Assembly (NCBI GenBank): GCA_009781125.1
Contig: WQYS01000015.1
Location: 1-16,544 of the forward strand
Reading direction: 5' to 3'
DNA from: Acidobacteriaceae bacterium
GTDB lineage: Bacteria; Acidobacteriota; Terriglobia; Terriglobales; Acidobacteriaceae
Length of the DNA stretch: 16,544 nucleotides
Shown: piece after piece, positions 7,253-15,458 of the stretch
Position numbering within the stretch: position 1 is the first letter of the stretch
Layout of the letters: each line of letters begins with the position of its first letter
Program-made: the position numbers and the translations under genes
Notes under the pieces: model-generated
Seen by the model: only the letters and a program-made list of their open reading frames with translations
Told to the model about the DNA's origin: nothing
The model's database searches: none

Positions 7253-9532
7253 TCAGTCACTCCGCCTCGCCTGCTTCAGCCGCAGGTAGCAGTAGAGCGG
7301 CCAGGCGTGCGGATGTGCGCAGTAGGGTATGTTCATCGTCAGGCCTACCAGCCCTGCTGTTGGCAGCGAGGACGCATCGAGCGTGTCGGCTGCCGACCAC
7401 TGGCCGGTCCAGTAATCCGGATACTGCCGCGCGTAGTTGGCAAAGGTGAGCCGCCGCAACAGCGACATGGCGGCCTCGCGGTCGAAGGTCGAGGCTCCCA
7501 GAACTACCGGCCCGGTCAGCGAATACCAGAAACCTCCGTTCTCGCGCTGTCCGGCCAGGAGCGTGGGTTTGTCGGTCGCCTTCTCGATCTGCTTCGGCCC
7601 CATCGCCTCGCCCTTGATCAGCCGCTCCTGCAACTCCTTGTACAGCAACTGCTTGCGTTCCCGCGGCACTTCGGGAATGAGCAGTGTGAAGCCCTGCGGC
7701 TCCAGCCACATCACGTCTTTGCCCACGGCCTTGTTCTCGAAGTACATCCGGCTCGGAAACGGCCGCGAACCCCAGTCGTCCAGGTAGGCCTTGAGCAGTT
7801 GCGCGCGGTACTGCGTTACCGCAGCCTCCAGCTCTCGTGCATCATCGGGTTTGGCATAGCGGCGCAAGGTCTCCGCCAGATCGCCCAGAATGACAACCGC
7901 CATGGCCGAGTTCATATGCGACTCGGCGGTATCGAAGATGTCGTTGTACGGTTGTGAGATCGGCAGATAGAAGACCAGGTCGTTCCAATCCGAGTTCCAC
8001 AATCTGACCAGCCCGTGCGGGCCCGTGCCGATGCGCTCGCGCAGAAAAAGGAAGGCGTCGCGCACGTGGTCGAGGCCGCTGCCCTTGCCCGCACGCTCCA
8101 CCGGATAGTACGAGACCTCTTCTGTCAGAATCGACGCATCGCCGGTAGCGCGCAGATACTCGTTCAGCAGCAGGAAGAAGTACAGTTGCTGATCGCTGGT
8201 CAGACGTCCGCTGTGCGGAGCCCAGCCATAGCCCGCGTCGTCCAGCTTGATCTCGCCGTCCGGGATGGTGCGCTTCATGATGAAGCGCAGCGTGGAGCGC
8301 GCCAGCGCCGGATTCGTGTGGCACAAAGGCAGTGCCTGCTGCGCCAGGTCGCGGCTGCTCGCCAGCAATCCCCAGGCGTAGTCGTAGATGGTTCCCTGCG
8401 GTATCACGGTCTCACCGTAATACTCGCGCCAGATGGCCATCTGTTCCAGCACGCCCGCGTTCCAGCGCATCTCGCGGCGCAGCTCGGCGTCGGTCTCGCC
8501 GGCGAACTCGGGAACGGCGTGCTTCCACGCCTCGCGAAAATGCGGGCCAATAGTCTTGCCGAGCGCGCCGGTCAGCACGTCCGCGATGCGGTCGATCTCG
8601 GCTGGAGAACAGGCGTAGCCGACGATGCAATGGAAGACCTTCTCCTGGGCCGGGGCCAGCGTGAAGGCGGCGTGCGCGCCGATCCAGTCGCTGCCCTCGG
8701 CGTCCTTCTCCGCCGTTGCAGTCACGCCATCCGCGCTGACGACGCGCACGAACAGTGACGGCGGCGCACCCTCGAACCGCGCCATGCGTCCATGCTTCGA
8801 GAACGACAAGGGCCGAGGCTCCTGCGCGTGAACGTCGCACCGCGCCTCGCGCGGTTGCCGCACGACTGAGTTGGTGTAGCGGACAGGACTCTGGGCCGTG
8901 TATCCCTCCATGCCCAGTTGTTGATACGCGGCCTTCACGCTCTCCGCATAGCTTGCGTCGAGCGGCTTGACGCCTTCGTTGCGCAGCGCCACCGACAGAA
9001 CAAACGCCGAGGTTCCCTCCCCAGGCTTCGACGACGGCAGCACGGAAAGCGTGCGCGTAACGCGCAGATCAGGCGCAGGACGGTAGCTATACTGCGCATA
9101 GCCCAGGCCGAACTCCTTCTCAGCCACCTGCGCCGCGCGTTCGGTGAGGCCGACCAGAGGCACGGTCTCCGCGCCCACCCGTACGGTTGCGCGGTTGGCT
9201 CCGCTCCACTCCGGGCCTTGATTCAGCCTTCCCCAGCAGCGCTCTCCAGTCAATATCTGATACTGACCGCTGGCATGAGCAAACAGCGTGAACCGGTAGT
9301 TGCCCAGCAGAAAGAAGGGGTCTTCGGGCAGATACCTGCGCGGGATTCTGGCGGAAGGCAGCGGAAACGGCACCGGCCCCAGATACGCATAGCGCGGCAG
9401 GCCTGCGGCGTCTTCGCCCCACTCGCCCAGCGCCTTCGTCTCTTCGGCGAGCCCGAACCCAGCGAGCGAAGCCGCCAGCGGAACTGCGCCTGCGGCCTTC
9501 ACGAAGTCTCGGCGTGAGATCTCAAAGTTCAT
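7253..9532 (-). CDS. Tat-exported GH94-related (alpha/alpha)6-barrel glycoside hydrolase or phosphorylase-like protein
   Basis: This 759-residue protein opens with a twin-arginine signal: SRRDFVKAAG followed by a hydrophobic stretch to about residue 29. Residues 70-340 form the beta-sandwich-like part. Residues 350-750 match the helical-barrel pattern of GH94-type enzymes: SRDLAQQALPLCHTNPALAR (393-412), SDQQLYFFLLLNEYLRATGD (446-465), WNSDWND (512-518) and ENGGFW (664-669). The DWND motif corresponds to the one holding the catalytic acid in GH94 phosphorylases, probably Asp-518 here. Known GH94 phosphorylases act in the cytoplasm on phosphate and disaccharides, so Tat export argues for a hydrolytic or altered function. 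ATG 9532 has an AAGGA ribosome-binding site and is divergent from the GH2 gene. The substrate is unknown. Confidence is high for the fold, low for the reaction. Confidence 0.8.
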   Translation of the reverse strand: MNFEISRRDFVKAAGAVPLAASLAGFGLAEETKALGEWGEDAAGLPRYAYLGPVPFPLPSARIPRRYLPEDPFFLLGNYRFTLFAHASGQYQILTGERCWGRLNQGPEWSGANRATVRVGAETVPLVGLTERAAQVAEKEFGLGYAQYSYRPAPDLRVTRTLSVLPSSKPGEGTSAFVLSVALRNEGVKPLDASYAESVKAAYQQLGMEGYTAQSPVRYTNSVVRQPREARCDVHAQEPRPLSFSKHGRMARFEGAPPSLFVRVVSADGVTATAEKDAEGSDWIGAHAAFTLAPAQEKVFHCIVGYACSPAEIDRIADVLTGALGKTIGPHFREAWKHAVPEFAGETDAELRREMRWNAGVLEQMAIWREYYGETVIPQGTIYDYAWGLLASSRDLAQQALPLCHTNPALARSTLRFIMKRTIPDGEIKLDDAGYGWAPHSGRLTSDQQLYFFLLLNEYLRATGDASILTEEVSYYPVERAGKGSGLDHVRDAFLFLRERIGTGPHGLVRLWNSDWNDLVFYLPISQPYNDIFDTAESHMNSAMAVVILGDLAETLRRYAKPDDARELEAAVTQYRAQLLKAYLDDWGSRPFPSRMYFENKAVGKDVMWLEPQGFTLLIPEVPRERKQLLYKELQERLIKGEAMGPKQIEKATDKPTLLAGQRENGGFWYSLTGPVVLGASTFDREAAMSLLRRLTFANYARQYPDYWTGQWSAADTLDASSLPTAGLVGLTMNIPYCAHPHAWPLYCYLRLKQARRSD

Positions 9533-9805
9533 TAAGGTCCTTTCCGTGAATCAATATGTGTGGTCCGATTATAATCGAGCACCACTAGTGCGCCTCATCA
9601 GCCTTTACGCTCACAGAGAGGTCTATAATGAAAACAGCTCGGAGAGAACTGCTGAAGGTACGCTCCAGACATGCCCGGTCACGATGGCTGCTTCACAGCC
9701 GTTGCTGATCGCCACCGAAGTCCCGGCCATGCCGATGCGGAACTGCGCGGCCTGGGTTTTCTGCACAGCGTTTCTCATCCGGATAATTACGTCGGAGGTA
9801 CGTCT
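9533..9805. promoter_or_regulatory. Divergent intergenic region between the GH94-like and GH2 genes
   Basis: The perfect palindrome GATTATAATC at 9567-9576 contains TATAAT on both strands (plus 9570-9575; minus 9568-9573). It could therefore act as a -10 box in both directions, although neither side has a good -35. An inverted repeat, GCAC-N5-GTGC, at 9579-9591 contains the palindrome CACTAGTG and may be an operator. A second plus-strand TATAAT at 9624-9629 may serve the GH2 gene. The GH2 ribosome-binding site GGAGG lies at 9794-9798. The stretch 9640-9790 is GC-rich and open in several frames, without a recognisable product. Confidence 0.45.
9628..9708 (+). CDS. Possible 26-residue leader peptide ORF upstream of the GH2 gene
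   Basis: ATG 9628 is preceded by GAGAGG with six bases of spacing. It opens a 26-codon ORF beginning MKTARRELLKV, arginine-rich throughout and ending in TGA at 9706. The ATG overlaps a TATAAT sequence, so the same bases could instead be a -10 box, and the two readings compete. The RRELLK opening recalls a Tat motif but no hydrophobic stretch follows. It could be a leader, a gene remnant or chance. Confidence 0.2.
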   Translation: MKTARRELLKVRSRHARSRWLLHSRC

Positions 9806-12055
9806 GTGAATTTGCGCCGGATTCTTGCAGGATTGCTTTGCAGCGCGATGATTTGCCCGGCTCTCGCGCACCCCCTGAAAACAGCCGCGCAACGCACGAC
9901 GCTCTCACTCGACGGACAATGGGACGTGGAGGACAGCGTCAGCGGCGATCAGATGCCAGCGGCCTACGGACACAAGGTTCCCGTGCCTGGCCTGACGCAT
10001 TCGGCGGTTCCGGCATTCCCCGATGTGGATCAGTACCAGAGCCGCCAGTTGCTGTTGAACCTGAAGAGCCTGGGACGCCTCTCGCAGGCAGATATTGAAA
10101 GACTCGGCACGGCGCGCGGCATCTCGCATCAGGAGAGGAATTACTTCTGGTATCGAAGGAGCTTCGACGCGCCGGCACAGAAGGCCGTAGCTATTCTCAA
10201 AATTAATAAGGCACAGTTTGGCACGGTCGTTTATCTGAACGGGGTTCGCATTGGCGAGCATGACCCCTGTTTTACGGCGGCCTACTTTGATGTAACCAGG
10301 GCCATCCGCTGGAACGCTCCCAATGAGCTGGTGGTGCGCATCGGCGCGCACCCGGGAGTGTTGCCCGACAACGTCATGCAGGGGACGGACTTCGAGAAGA
10401 ACCGCTGGACGCCGGGCATCTACGACGGCGCGAAGCTGATGGTCATGGACAATCCCGTCATCTCGACGGTGCAGGTTGCGCCGCGGCTTGCGGATTCCAG
10501 CATTTTAGTGCAGGTACAGTTGCATAATTACTCCGATCGCGCCATCACCACGCGGGTCCGGCAGCAGGTGGTTGAATGGAGGTCGCGGACGAAGATACCC
10601 GGCACGGCAGAGACGTCCGTCGAAGTGCCTGCCGGAGCCGATAAGACCGTGACCCAGACAGTAGCCATTCCCGGCGCGCATCTGTGGACTCCGGAAGATC
10701 CCTTCCTCTACGAGGTAAAGACGAGCACGTCAGGCGACAGCGCTGAGACGCGCTTCGGAATGCGCGAGTTCCGCTTCGATACGGCGACGCGGCAGGCCTG
10801 GCTCAATGGACATCCTTATTACCTGCGCGGCTCGAACATTACGCTGCACCGCTTCTTTGAAGACCCTGAGAGCGGCACTCTGCCGTGGGACGAGGCCTGG
10901 CTGCACCGGCTTCTGGTGGATATCCCGAAGCATCTGCACTGGAACGCCTTCCGCTTCTGCATCGGCCCGGTGCCCGACCGCTGGCTGGAGATAGCCGACG
11001 AGAACGGATTTCTGATCCAGAACGAGTATTTTGTGTGGACGGGAGCGCCGGACTGGGCCAATTACACGCCTGACGTCTACGACGCCAACGAGATGATCTC
11101 AGAGTACAAGGAGTGGATGCGCGATAACTGGAACCATCCCAGCGTGGCCATATGGGATGCGTCCAATGAGTCTATACTGCCTGAGTTTGACAGCCAGATC
11201 ATTGCCAGGGTCCGCGGGCTGGATCTCTCCAACCGTCCCTGGGAGAACAGCTACAATCCGCCCGAAGGCCCTAACGATCCCATGGAAGATCATCAGTACG
11301 TGTTCTATAGCACTGCCATGAATCAGACGCCCTCCCCGTCCGACTTCAAGCTGACGGATCTGGAATCGATGCAGGGGCCTGCGCCAGACGGAGGACCCAG
11401 CAAATCCGGCCACGCCATGATCCTGAACGAGTATGGGTGGGTGTGGCTCAACCGCGATGGCACGCCCACGCTGCTTACCGATAAGCTCTATCCCCGGCTG
11501 TTGGGCAAGGACAATACGACGGAGAGCCGGTTTGCCTTGCAGGCCTACCTGCTCGGCGGAGAGACGGAGTTTTGGCGGGCGCATCGCCGATATGCAGCGG
11601 TTCTGCACTTTGTGTATCTCACATCAAGCGACCCCGGAGCGTTTACCGCAGACCATTTCCAGAACGTCCAGAAGCTGGAGCTTGAACCCCACTTCGAAAA
11701 GGCCATGGAACAGGCGTTCAATCCTCTCGGCGTGTATCTCAACTTCTGGCAGCCGGCCTTGCAGCCGGGCGAGCGTCGTAGTTACGCCATTTACATGGTG
11801 AACGACGAGAACCGCACCAGAAAGGGAACGCTGAAGCTGGCCTTTATAGACGCCAGCGGGAAGACCGCAGCGGCGCAGGAGATTCCATTTGCGCTGGCTC
11901 CGCTGGCAGCGCAGTCTTACCCGGTTACGCTGGACGCTCCGCCTGCGGCAGGGAAATACACGCTACAAGCCATCGCCGCGCCTGCCGACGACGCAAGCCA
12001 CCCCACCATCTCGCATCGCGATGTAATTCTGCAGATGCCGGACAAGGCACAGTAA
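9806..12055 (+). CDS. Secreted glycoside hydrolase family 2 enzyme
   Basis: This 749-residue retaining exo-beta-glycosidase candidate probably starts at GTG 9806. GGAGG sits seven bases upstream, and the new N-terminus (NLRRILAGLL...PALA) is a good signal peptide with cleavage near residue 21. The domains follow GH2 order: N-terminal jelly-roll sugar-binding region (about 30-205, with YFWYRRSF), Ig-like sandwich (about 206-320), TIM barrel opening at LNGHPYYLRGSN (333) and an Ig-like C-terminal domain (about 655-749). NWNHPSVAIWDASNE gives the acid/base Glu-455, and LNEYGW gives the probable nucleophile Glu-542. GH2 includes beta-galactosidases, beta-mannosidases and beta-glucuronidases, and sequence alone does not separate them here. 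The adjacent phosphomannose isomerase operon makes a mannosidase-like role attractive but unproven. It is divergent from the GH94-like gene and is followed by the DeoR gene. Confidence 0.9.
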   Translation: MNLRRILAGLLCSAMICPALAHPLKTAAQRTTLSLDGQWDVEDSVSGDQMPAAYGHKVPVPGLTHSAVPAFPDVDQYQSRQLLLNLKSLGRLSQADIERLGTARGISHQERNYFWYRRSFDAPAQKAVAILKINKAQFGTVVYLNGVRIGEHDPCFTAAYFDVTRAIRWNAPNELVVRIGAHPGVLPDNVMQGTDFEKNRWTPGIYDGAKLMVMDNPVISTVQVAPRLADSSILVQVQLHNYSDRAITTRVRQQVVEWRSRTKIPGTAETSVEVPAGADKTVTQTVAIPGAHLWTPEDPFLYEVKTSTSGDSAETRFGMREFRFDTATRQAWLNGHPYYLRGSNITLHRFFEDPESGTLPWDEAWLHRLLVDIPKHLHWNAFRFCIGPVPDRWLEIADENGFLIQNEYFVWTGAPDWANYTPDVYDANEMISEYKEWMRDNWNHPSVAIWDASNESILPEFDSQIIARVRGLDLSNRPWENSYNPPEGPNDPMEDHQYVFYSTAMNQTPSPSDFKLTDLESMQGPAPDGGPSKSGHAMILNEYGWVWLNRDGTPTLLTDKLYPRLLGKDNTTESRFALQAYLLGGETEFWRAHRRYAAVLHFVYLTSSDPGAFTADHFQNVQKLELEPHFEKAMEQAFNPLGVYLNFWQPALQPGERRSYAIYMVNDENRTRKGTLKLAFIDASGKTAAAQEIPFALAPLAAQSYPVTLDAPPAAGKYTLQAIAAPADDASHPTISHRDVILQMPDKAQ

Positions 12056-12116
12056 CATTCAGGTAGATTGTATGCTAGACAGAACGACACCATCGCGCAA
12101 TTCCAAAGGGACACAG

Positions 12117-12908
12117 ATGTCCGAACGTAGCGACAAACAAGCCACACGTGCTGCGGCCATTCTTAAGGAGCTTCGCCAGACCGGGTCCGCGTCCGTCGAA
12201 GCGCTGAGCGAGAGTCTTCAGGTTTCGCTGGCGACAGTCCGCCGCGACCTGGAGGCGCTGGAAGAGAGCGGCCTTCTGCGGCGAACTCATGGGGGGGCCA
12301 TCCCCATCGGTCCGCTCTTCTATGAGCCGTTCCGGCAGGACGAGTCCTTTCAGGTTCAGGTGGAACGGTTTGCCGACGAAAAGCGACGCATCGCGCTGGC
12401 CGCCGCCGACATGGTTTCTCCGGGCGATACCATTGCCCTGACCGCAGGCACCACCACCACCGAACTGGTGCGCTGCCTGCACGCCGACGGCGAGATCACG
12501 GTCGTCACCAACACCGTCAACGTCGCCATGGAACTGAGCGCGCGCAAGGACATTCATGTCTTCGTGACCGGCGGCCACCTGCGCGGAGACTGGTTCTCGC
12601 TGGTCGGGTCGGCGGGCGTGGCTGCGATGAAAGGCCTCTTCATGGACCTGGTCTTTCTCGGCGTGAACGGCATCGACGCCGAGCGCGGGCTGACCTGCCT
12701 GAACGGCGATGAGGTCGATATCAATCGCGCCATGGCGCGGCAGGCGAAACGCAACATCGCCGTGGCCGATCACAGCAAGCTCGGCGTCGTGACCAAGTGG
12801 CAGATATGTCCTACGGAGGAGATCGAGCTGCTCATCACCGACACGGGCGCAACCGACGAGATGATCGCGCCGTTCCTGGCCAAAGGCATACAGGTGCGCC
12901 GCGTCTGA
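12117..12908 (+). CDS. DeoR-family sugar-metabolism transcriptional regulator
   Basis: This protein has 263 residues from ATG 12117. The N-terminal winged helix-turn-helix covers about 11-62: SVEALSESLQVSLATVRRDLEAL, then the family mark LLRRTHGGA. The C-terminal DeoR sensor domain (about 80-255) shows the usual marks: TAGTTTTELVR, VTNTVNVA, FVTGGHLR, LGVNGIDAERGLT and VADHSKLG. DeoR proteins usually repress sugar genes and are released by a phosphorylated sugar. ATG 12117 is preferred because AAAGGG lies six bases upstream and the HTH begins soon after; ATG 12072 is in frame and would add 15 residues. It lies 61 bp after the GH2 stop on the same strand, so cotranscription is likely. Probable targets are the GH2 and isomerase operons. 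Confidence 0.9.
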   Translation: MSERSDKQATRAAAILKELRQTGSASVEALSESLQVSLATVRRDLEALEESGLLRRTHGGAIPIGPLFYEPFRQDESFQVQVERFADEKRRIALAAADMVSPGDTIALTAGTTTTELVRCLHADGEITVVTNTVNVAMELSARKDIHVFVTGGHLRGDWFSLVGSAGVAAMKGLFMDLVFLGVNGIDAERGLTCLNGDEVDINRAMARQAKRNIAVADHSKLGVVTKWQICPTEEIELLITDTGATDEMIAPFLAKGIQVRRV

Positions 12909-12927
12909 CACACGAGGATTGGCCGGA

Positions 12928-13719
12928 TCAAGGCACAAAGTCAGGCCAGATAGCTGCGGCCCGCTGCGGATCGGACACGAACATCACAGACTCGGGATCG
13001 CGCAGAAACTGCTCGTACAGCGTGGCGGTGCGGTCAAGACCCAGCTCCGGATAGGCACGAGCCGGGCGGTGCTCCAGGACGGACCGGGCGTAGCGTTCAT
13101 TGCGCTGCCATGCGATCTTGCCCGAGGCCGTGAACTCCGGAAACCAGGCCAGGCCGCCGTGGGCGCGAACTCCGGCGTACTCGAATCCGTACTGGCGGTC
13201 ACAGAGAGCGCCGAAGCACATGCGCGTATTGGGGTCCGCATTCACCACATAATGAGCCCACCCCGGAGGTATGACCACCTTATCTCCAGCCCCCGCAACC
13301 ACGGCGACGCAGCGGCCAGGGTTATCCTCGGCGCGTTCCTGTCCGTAGACGATGGCCGTGCCGCTCCATATCTCGAACAGCTCCGGTGCTACACATCCGC
13401 TATGCGGCGAGACCGCATGCACGTGTCCCTGCGAGCGGACCGGCTCGGAGCCCAGCGATCCGGAGGCGTAAAGCACCGCGCCAAACAGTAGCATCCGCTC
13501 CTGGAGGACGGGCCTGTCCGCTTCGAGGCCGATGTCCATCACGATGCCGTAGACCGGGTCCGGGCCGTCGCACTTCGGATCGCGCAGGCTGGGCCGGATG
13601 GCGTCAAGGCGGCGCATCTCGGGCTGCGGGCCGAACATGCCTGCGCCGTACTCGAAACTTAGAGTGTTTTTCGCGAGACGAATCGGCAGGCCAGGATCGA
13701 ATGCAAGCGCTTCGGACAT
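12928..13719 (-). CDS. Cupin-type glucose-6-phosphate isomerase family protein
   Basis: This 263-residue cytoplasmic protein has no signal peptide. The cupin metal site is visible: GHVH (His-99, His-101), PELFEIWSG (Glu-113) and PPGWAH (His-156). These align with the His-x-His, Glu and His metal ligands of archaeal-type glucose-6-phosphate isomerase. It differs from the short archaeal enzymes by an insertion of about eight residues between HxH and Glu (AVSPHSGCVAP) and by a long C-terminal extension (about 200-263). The reaction is probably glucose-6-P/fructose-6-P isomerisation, but another phosphosugar or sugar is possible given the divergence. Its ATG overlaps the stop of the upstream PMI gene (TGATG), indicating translational coupling. 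It is the last gene of the visible operon and converges on the DeoR gene with 19 bp between. Confidence 0.8.
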   Translation of the reverse strand: MSEALAFDPGLPIRLAKNTLSFEYGAGMFGPQPEMRRLDAIRPSLRDPKCDGPDPVYGIVMDIGLEADRPVLQERMLLFGAVLYASGSLGSEPVRSQGHVHAVSPHSGCVAPELFEIWSGTAIVYGQERAEDNPGRCVAVVAGAGDKVVIPPGWAHYVVNADPNTRMCFGALCDRQYGFEYAGVRAHGGLAWFPEFTASGKIAWQRNERYARSVLEHRPARAYPELGLDRTATLYEQFLRDPESVMFVSDPQRAAAIWPDFVP

Positions 13720-15458
13720 CAGGCACCTTCCCTTACATAAGCTTTAATGGTGGCCAGAGGACTTTTGCTCTCGGCAGCCGGTCGAATCCGGTACGGACCG
13801 ACAGCAGCCGGGATGACAAACGTCTCGGCATAGTGAACGGTCAGCGGAGCGAAGGCGTCCGTCGGACTCTCGACGATGGCGGCATCGCCTTCGACCAGAT
13901 TCAGCACGTTCAGATTGCCCTCCGTGTCATGCGGGACCGGAGCCGTGAACCAGTGACGCCGCGTCTCGATGAACTCCAGCGCGTGCAGCCCGGTGCGCTC
14001 TTCGCGCCATCCGTCTCCTGCTGCAACCGCTTCGTTCTGATGGACGAGGTTCTCGCGCACCCATTCGGTGGTGCGATTCCATTGAATGTTTTTGAGGCCG
14101 TGATCGATGTGGATGGGACGCGGGCGGCCATCGAGGCCGAGTCTGCCCCAGTCCCACAGCTTGAAGGTGAAGATGTAAGGCGTGGCGCTGATCTCCAGCA
14201 CCATACCGTTGCGCCCGGAGCAATGTACGGTTCCGCCAGGGATCAGGAAATGATCGTGCTTGCGTGCCGGCCACACGTTCACGTACTTGTCAGCGGGAAA
14301 CTGAATAGCGCCCGTCTGGGCCAAGCGGAGATCGTCTGCCATGGCCTGGGGATCGACGCCTGTGCGCAGGCCAAGATAGACCGTCCCATCGGGCCCCGCG
14401 TCCATCATGTAATAGCTCTCATCCTGAGTGTAGGTAAGTCCGAACTGCTCGGCGATGTAGCTGCGCAGAGGATGAACCTGCAGCGACAGGTTTCCGCCTT
14501 CCATGGTGTCGAGGAAGTCGAAGCGAATGGGAAACTCTGCACCCAGCTTGCGGTAGATGATGTCGCCCAGCAGCTCCTGCGGATGCTCGTGCACCAGAGT
14601 CTGCGACTGCAGCTCGAATACCCTGGAGCCGAAGCGCAGTGCGAGGCTGTTCTCCTCGGGAACGCAGTTGAAACACCATGCGTAGTTAGGCGGACCGTCG
14701 GGCAGGCTGAATTTGCGGCGCATCCACTGGCCGCCCCAGGGACCAGGGTCGAAGAACGGAACCAGGCAGAAAGGCCTGCGGCTCACCTCGGCAAGCGCGG
14801 CGCGGAAGCTCGTTCCGCTGAGCATCATCGGCTGCTGCGGCAGATTGCCGTCGATCCAGAAATCTACTTTGTTGTAAATCTCATGCCGTCTCTGATCGGC
14901 GGCGCGCCAGTCGAGGAAGAAGGCGCGTTTGTAGAGTTCTCCCGGAGAGTCGTTTGCATTCTCCAAGCCAATACTGGGAGCCTCGTGGCGGCGCTGGCGC
15001 TGCTGAATCTCCCAGCGGGCGACATCAACGTAGATCAGCAGGTCGCAGGAGGGCATAAGCAGCGTGGCCCCGGTCCCGATGGCGATAACGCGGCCCTGCT
15101 GCCGTTCTGCGGTGCTGCGAGCGCAGTCCAGCTTTGCCTGATCGAAGTAGTCGTTGAGCAGGACCGGCGTCATGCGTCCGAAGACCGGATCGTCGCCTAG
15201 AATCGCCGCGAACTTCGCCTCAACCTGCTGCGGCGAGAGCATCGCATCGGCGGACTCCAGCACCAGATCGGGCTTGAGGCACGCCACCAGATTCTGCCGC
15301 AGCGGTTCCAGAGCCACTCCCGGATAGCATTCGATAGCGATGCGATGCGCACCGCGGTGTTGTTGCAACTGGTCGAGTATCTCGCGCCAGCCTGAAGCGC
15401 ATTCGCTTTCAGAGCCGGCAACAGGTACGGCTGGGTGGAGATCAAACTGAGAACGCAT
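13719..15458 (-). CDS. Two-domain class I mannose-6-phosphate isomerase with kinase-like N-terminal region
   Basis: This 579-residue cytoplasmic enzyme probably interconverts mannose-6-P and fructose-6-P. The C-terminal part (about 232-579) is a class I phosphomannose isomerase: DPGPWGGQW (237-245), the metal motif LQVHP with Gln-327 and His-329, QDESYY with Glu-347, and PGGTVHCSG with His-412. The N-terminal part (1-230) resembles the nucleotide-kinase/uridine-kinase fold in LLIYVDVARWEIQQRQRR and KRAFFLDWRAADQRR, but lacks a P-loop where one would be expected. Standard bacterial ManA proteins are about 300-400 residues, so this is a long form. ATG 15458 is chosen because it overlaps the ROK stop as TGATG; the longer in-frame ATG at 15554 would bury 97 bases inside the ROK gene. 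Confidence 0.85.
   Translation of the reverse strand: MRSQFDLHPAVPVAGSESECASGWREILDQLQQHRGAHRIAIECYPGVALEPLRQNLVACLKPDLVLESADAMLSPQQVEAKFAAILGDDPVFGRMTPVLLNDYFDQAKLDCARSTAERQQGRVIAIGTGATLLMPSCDLLIYVDVARWEIQQRQRRHEAPSIGLENANDSPGELYKRAFFLDWRAADQRRHEIYNKVDFWIDGNLPQQPMMLSGTSFRAALAEVSRRPFCLVPFFDPGPWGGQWMRRKFSLPDGPPNYAWCFNCVPEENSLALRFGSRVFELQSQTLVHEHPQELLGDIIYRKLGAEFPIRFDFLDTMEGGNLSLQVHPLRSYIAEQFGLTYTQDESYYMMDAGPDGTVYLGLRTGVDPQAMADDLRLAQTGAIQFPADKYVNVWPARKHDHFLIPGGTVHCSGRNGMVLEISATPYIFTFKLWDWGRLGLDGRPRPIHIDHGLKNIQWNRTTEWVRENLVHQNEAVAAGDGWREERTGLHALEFIETRRHWFTAPVPHDTEGNLNVLNLVEGDAAIVESPTDAFAPLTVHYAETFVIPAAVGPYRIRPAAESKSPLATIKAYVREGA

Noticed and set aside
9671..9805. The longer GH2 start at ATG 9671, adding 45 residues.
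   Set aside because: GTG 9806 has GGAGG at ideal spacing and yields a proper signal peptide; the extra 45 residues would mask it.
9623..9892. An 89-codon minus-strand ORF over the GH2 start region.
   Set aside because: It overlaps the GH2 signal peptide in antisense and has no ribosome-binding site or recognised family.
12075..12938. A 287-codon minus-strand ORF opposite the DeoR gene.
   Set aside because: The plus strand has all the DeoR landmarks, while the minus-strand ORF has none.
13386..15200. A 604-codon plus-strand ORF opposite the PMI and cupin isomerase genes.
   Set aside because: It is a GC-rich antisense shadow. The minus-strand frames carry clear metal-site motifs and TGATG coupling, while this frame shows no domain.
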